Assembly: GCA_003168295.1 (NCBI GenBank)
Contig: PMST01000416.1
Coordinates: 1 to 6,820, forward strand
DNA: 6,820 bases
From: Actinomycetota bacterium
GTDB lineage: Bacteria > Actinomycetota > Actinomycetes > Streptosporangiales > Streptosporangiaceae
Direction of reading: 5' to 3'
Made by a program: the position numbers and the translations under genes. This document shows positions 5,741 through 6,820 of the stretch, one piece after another. The notes under the pieces were generated by a model. That model ran no database searches. It was not told the origin of the DNA and saw only the letters and a list, made by a program, of their open reading frames with translations. Every line of letters begins with the position of its first letter. Positions within the stretch are counted from its first letter, which is position 1.

Positions 5741-5760
5741 GCCGGCCAACGACAACTAAG
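5728..5760. repeat. 14-bp direct repeat (period 19) at the HAD/tautomerase junction
   Basis: CAACGACAACTAAG is present perfectly at 5728-5741 and 5747-5760, separated by 5 bp. The first copy contains the last codons and the TAA stop (5738-5740) of the HAD gene. The second copy ends in the AAG that begins the AAGGGAG ribosome binding site (5758-5764) of the tautomerase gene. It looks like a 19-bp tandem duplication that lengthened the intergenic gap from about 10 to 29 nt. Confidence 0.8.
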
Positions 5761-5769
5761 GGAGCAGCC

Positions 5770-6021
5770 ATGCCGCTAGTCCGCATCGACATCATGGAAG
5801 GCCGGCCGCCGGAGAAGATCCGCGAGCTGCACGGCCGGGTCGCCGCTCTGGTCGCGGAGATCCTGGAGACGCCCATCGAGCGGGTCCGCACCTACATCAC
5901 CCAGTTCCCGCCGGAGGGCTGGGGCATCGGCGGCGTGCCCGCCGACGTGGCCCGCGGCGACGAGGTCGCGGCCCGGCGCGCGGCGACCGCGGAACGGCTC
6001 CAGGAGGGTTCCGGTACGTGA
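5770..6021 (+). CDS. 4-oxalocrotonate tautomerase-family enzyme
   Basis: An 83-residue member of the tautomerase superfamily (beta-alpha-beta fold, usually a hexamer), which interconverts enol and keto forms of small acids such as 2-hydroxymuconate. After removal of Met, Pro1 is the catalytic N-terminal proline. Numbered that way, the protein aligns without gaps to the textbook 4-OT: I-x-I-x-E-G-R with Arg11 at 5-11, V-R with Arg39 at 38-39, and G-I-G-G at 51-54. So Pro1, Arg11 and Arg39 are all present, while the position of Phe50 is Trp. The chain carries about 20 extra C-terminal residues, charged and Ala/Arg-rich, beyond the 62-residue classic enzyme. The start is well supported by AAGGGAG at 5758-5764, 5 nt before the ATG. 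Its TGA overlaps the SDR GTG by 4 nt. Acts with the flanking operon genes by inference; substrate unknown. Confidence 0.9.
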   Translation: MPLVRIDIMEGRPPEKIRELHGRVAALVAEILETPIERVRTYITQFPPEGWGIGGVPADVARGDEVAARRAATAERLQEGSGT

Positions 6022-6809
6022 GCGACGGCCCCCGCGAAAGCGATCTGGAGGCGAGCGGGGAAATTGCAGTCGTGGTGGGGGCGACTGGTGCGATCGGGGC
6101 GGCTGTGGTCCGGCGGCTCACCGGGCGCGGCCTGCCGGTGCTGGCGGTGGCGCGGAGCAAGACTGACCTGGACGAGCTCGCGGCTACGGTCGACCTGGTG
6201 ACGGCGTGCCCGGCTGACATCGGCAGCAACGACGCGATCGAGGCCATCAGCTCGGCGCTGGCCGGCCCCGACGTCCCGGTCCGGATGGCGGTGTTCGCGG
6301 CCGGGCTGCCGGTCCGCGGTTCGGCGGACAGCATCGATCCGGACGCGCTGGCGGCGGGCAGCAATGTCAAGCTCGGCGGGCTGCTGCGGCTGCTGCACGC
6401 GGTACGCGACCGGCTCGTCCCCGGGTCGCGGTTCGTGACGTTCGCCGGCTCGCTTGGACTGGAGCCACGCGCGCACGAGGCCGGTCCCGGCGCGGTCAAC
6501 GCTGGCGTGTTCAACCTGATGCGGCAGATCAGCCTGCTCTACGGGCCGCGGGGCGTGACGACCCACACGCTCAGTCCGGGGCCGGCCGATACGCCCCGGC
6601 TGCACCGGATCGTGGCCGCGGTCGCCGCCGAACGGGGCGCCGCCGAGGAGGACGTCTGGCAGGAGTACGTGGCGCAGAACTCGCTGGGCCGGCTGCCGAC
6701 CGCGGGCGAGCTGGCCTGGGCCGTGGAGCTCTTGCTGGACCCGGAGGCGGACCTGCTGCACGGGAGCGTGCTGTACCTGGACGCGGGCGGTCACCGCGGC
6801 ATTCACTGA
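6018..6809 (+). CDS. SDR-fold protein lacking the catalytic Tyr and Lys
   Basis: 263 residues with the short-chain dehydrogenase/reductase fold. The cofactor-binding G-A-T-G-A-I-G motif is at 21-27, A-D-I at 66-68, the F-A-A-G turn (NNAG-equivalent) at 93-96, Asn116 in S-N-V-K-L-G at the structural/catalytic Asn position, and Ser145 in F-A-G-S-L-G. Where the family has Y-x3-K, this protein reads G-P-G-A-V-N-A-G-V-F: aligned on the following helix, Tyr becomes Pro157 and Lys becomes Asn161. The post-catalytic S-P-G-P-A-D-T-P loop (186-193) and the C-terminal D-A-G-G (255-258) are normal. It is therefore probably nucleotide-binding but not a standard reductase; it may be a non-canonical enzyme or a binding protein. 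The GTG start at 6018 is supported by AGGAGGG at 6002-6008 (9-nt spacer) and overlaps the tautomerase stop as GTGA. Last gene of the operon visible here. Confidence 0.87.
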   Translation: MSDGPRESDLEASGEIAVVVGATGAIGAAVVRRLTGRGLPVLAVARSKTDLDELAATVDLVTACPADIGSNDAIEAISSALAGPDVPVRMAVFAAGLPVRGSADSIDPDALAAGSNVKLGGLLRLLHAVRDRLVPGSRFVTFAGSLGLEPRAHEAGPGAVNAGVFNLMRQISLLYGPRGVTTHTLSPGPADTPRLHRIVAAVAAERGAAEEDVWQEYVAQNSLGRLPTAGELAWAVELLLDPEADLLHGSVLYLDAGGHRGIH

Positions 6810-6820
6810 GCTGCATTCAC
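6799..6820. repeat. Direct repeat at right edge resembling the 2439-2483 operator
   Basis: GCATTCAC occurs at 6799-6806 and 6813-6820 (period 14), spanning the SDR stop codon and the window edge. The segment ACTGAGCT followed by ATTCAC (6805-6820) matches the start of the TetR operator array (2439-2455: ACTGAGCT, three bases, ATTCAC) except for a one-base shorter, different spacer. It may be a second binding site, cut off by the window end. Confidence 0.35.

Noticed and set aside
5892..6806. 304-codon open frame on the - strand
   Set aside because: Antisense to the tautomerase and SDR genes, with no recognisable motif; explained by GC-rich third positions.

Overview
The window is very GC-rich DNA. 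It has dense third-position G/C codons, GTG starts, ATGA/GTGA stop-start overlaps and AGGAGG-type ribosome binding sites, all typical of a high-GC actinomycete (Streptomyces/Streptosporangiales-like). The exact taxon cannot be told from the sequence. I see no rRNA, tRNA, CRISPR array, transposase or phage gene.

Layout, left to right. (1) Positions 1-1423, + strand: the 3' part of a cupin gene, then a zinc-independent MDR-type NADPH quinone/enone oxidoreductase, with an 80-nt gap that holds a tiny ORF ending in an ATGA overlap. (2) Positions 1424-1709: a convergent intergenic region with a long imperfect inverted repeat around a 12-bp perfect palindrome. (3) Positions 1710-3631: a TetR-family regulator (- strand) divergent from a class A FAD monooxygenase (+ strand). 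The roughly 120-bp space between them is AT-rich and carries a good -35/-10 pair. Just downstream lies a 15-bp-periodic, palindromic operator-like array, so a repressor/target pair is likely. (4) Positions 3707-4413: a 5-formyltetrahydrofolate cyclo-ligase-like gene broken by a frame change and an apparent internal deletion. (5) Positions 4561-6809: a tight four-gene + strand operon coding for a SnoaL/NTF2-like protein, a HAD hydrolase, a 4-oxalocrotonate-tautomerase-like enzyme and an SDR-fold protein that lacks the catalytic Tyr and Lys.

The operon looks like a small catabolic or tailoring pathway acting on an enol/keto or aromatic-derived small molecule. That is inference from family membership; no substrate can be read from the sequence. 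The FAD monooxygenase and the MDR reductase could feed the same chemistry, but nothing in the sequence proves it, except that a motif resembling the TetR/monooxygenase operator recurs at the right-hand end (6801-6820), just after the operon.

A recurrent peculiarity is short tandem duplication. Period-15 repeats occur in the operator (2439-2483), in the TetR C-terminal region (1819-1848) and at the SnoaL/HAD junction (5019-5063). A period-19 repeat sits at the HAD/tautomerase junction (5728-5760) and a period-14 repeat at the right edge. Several overlap stop codons or ribosome binding sites.
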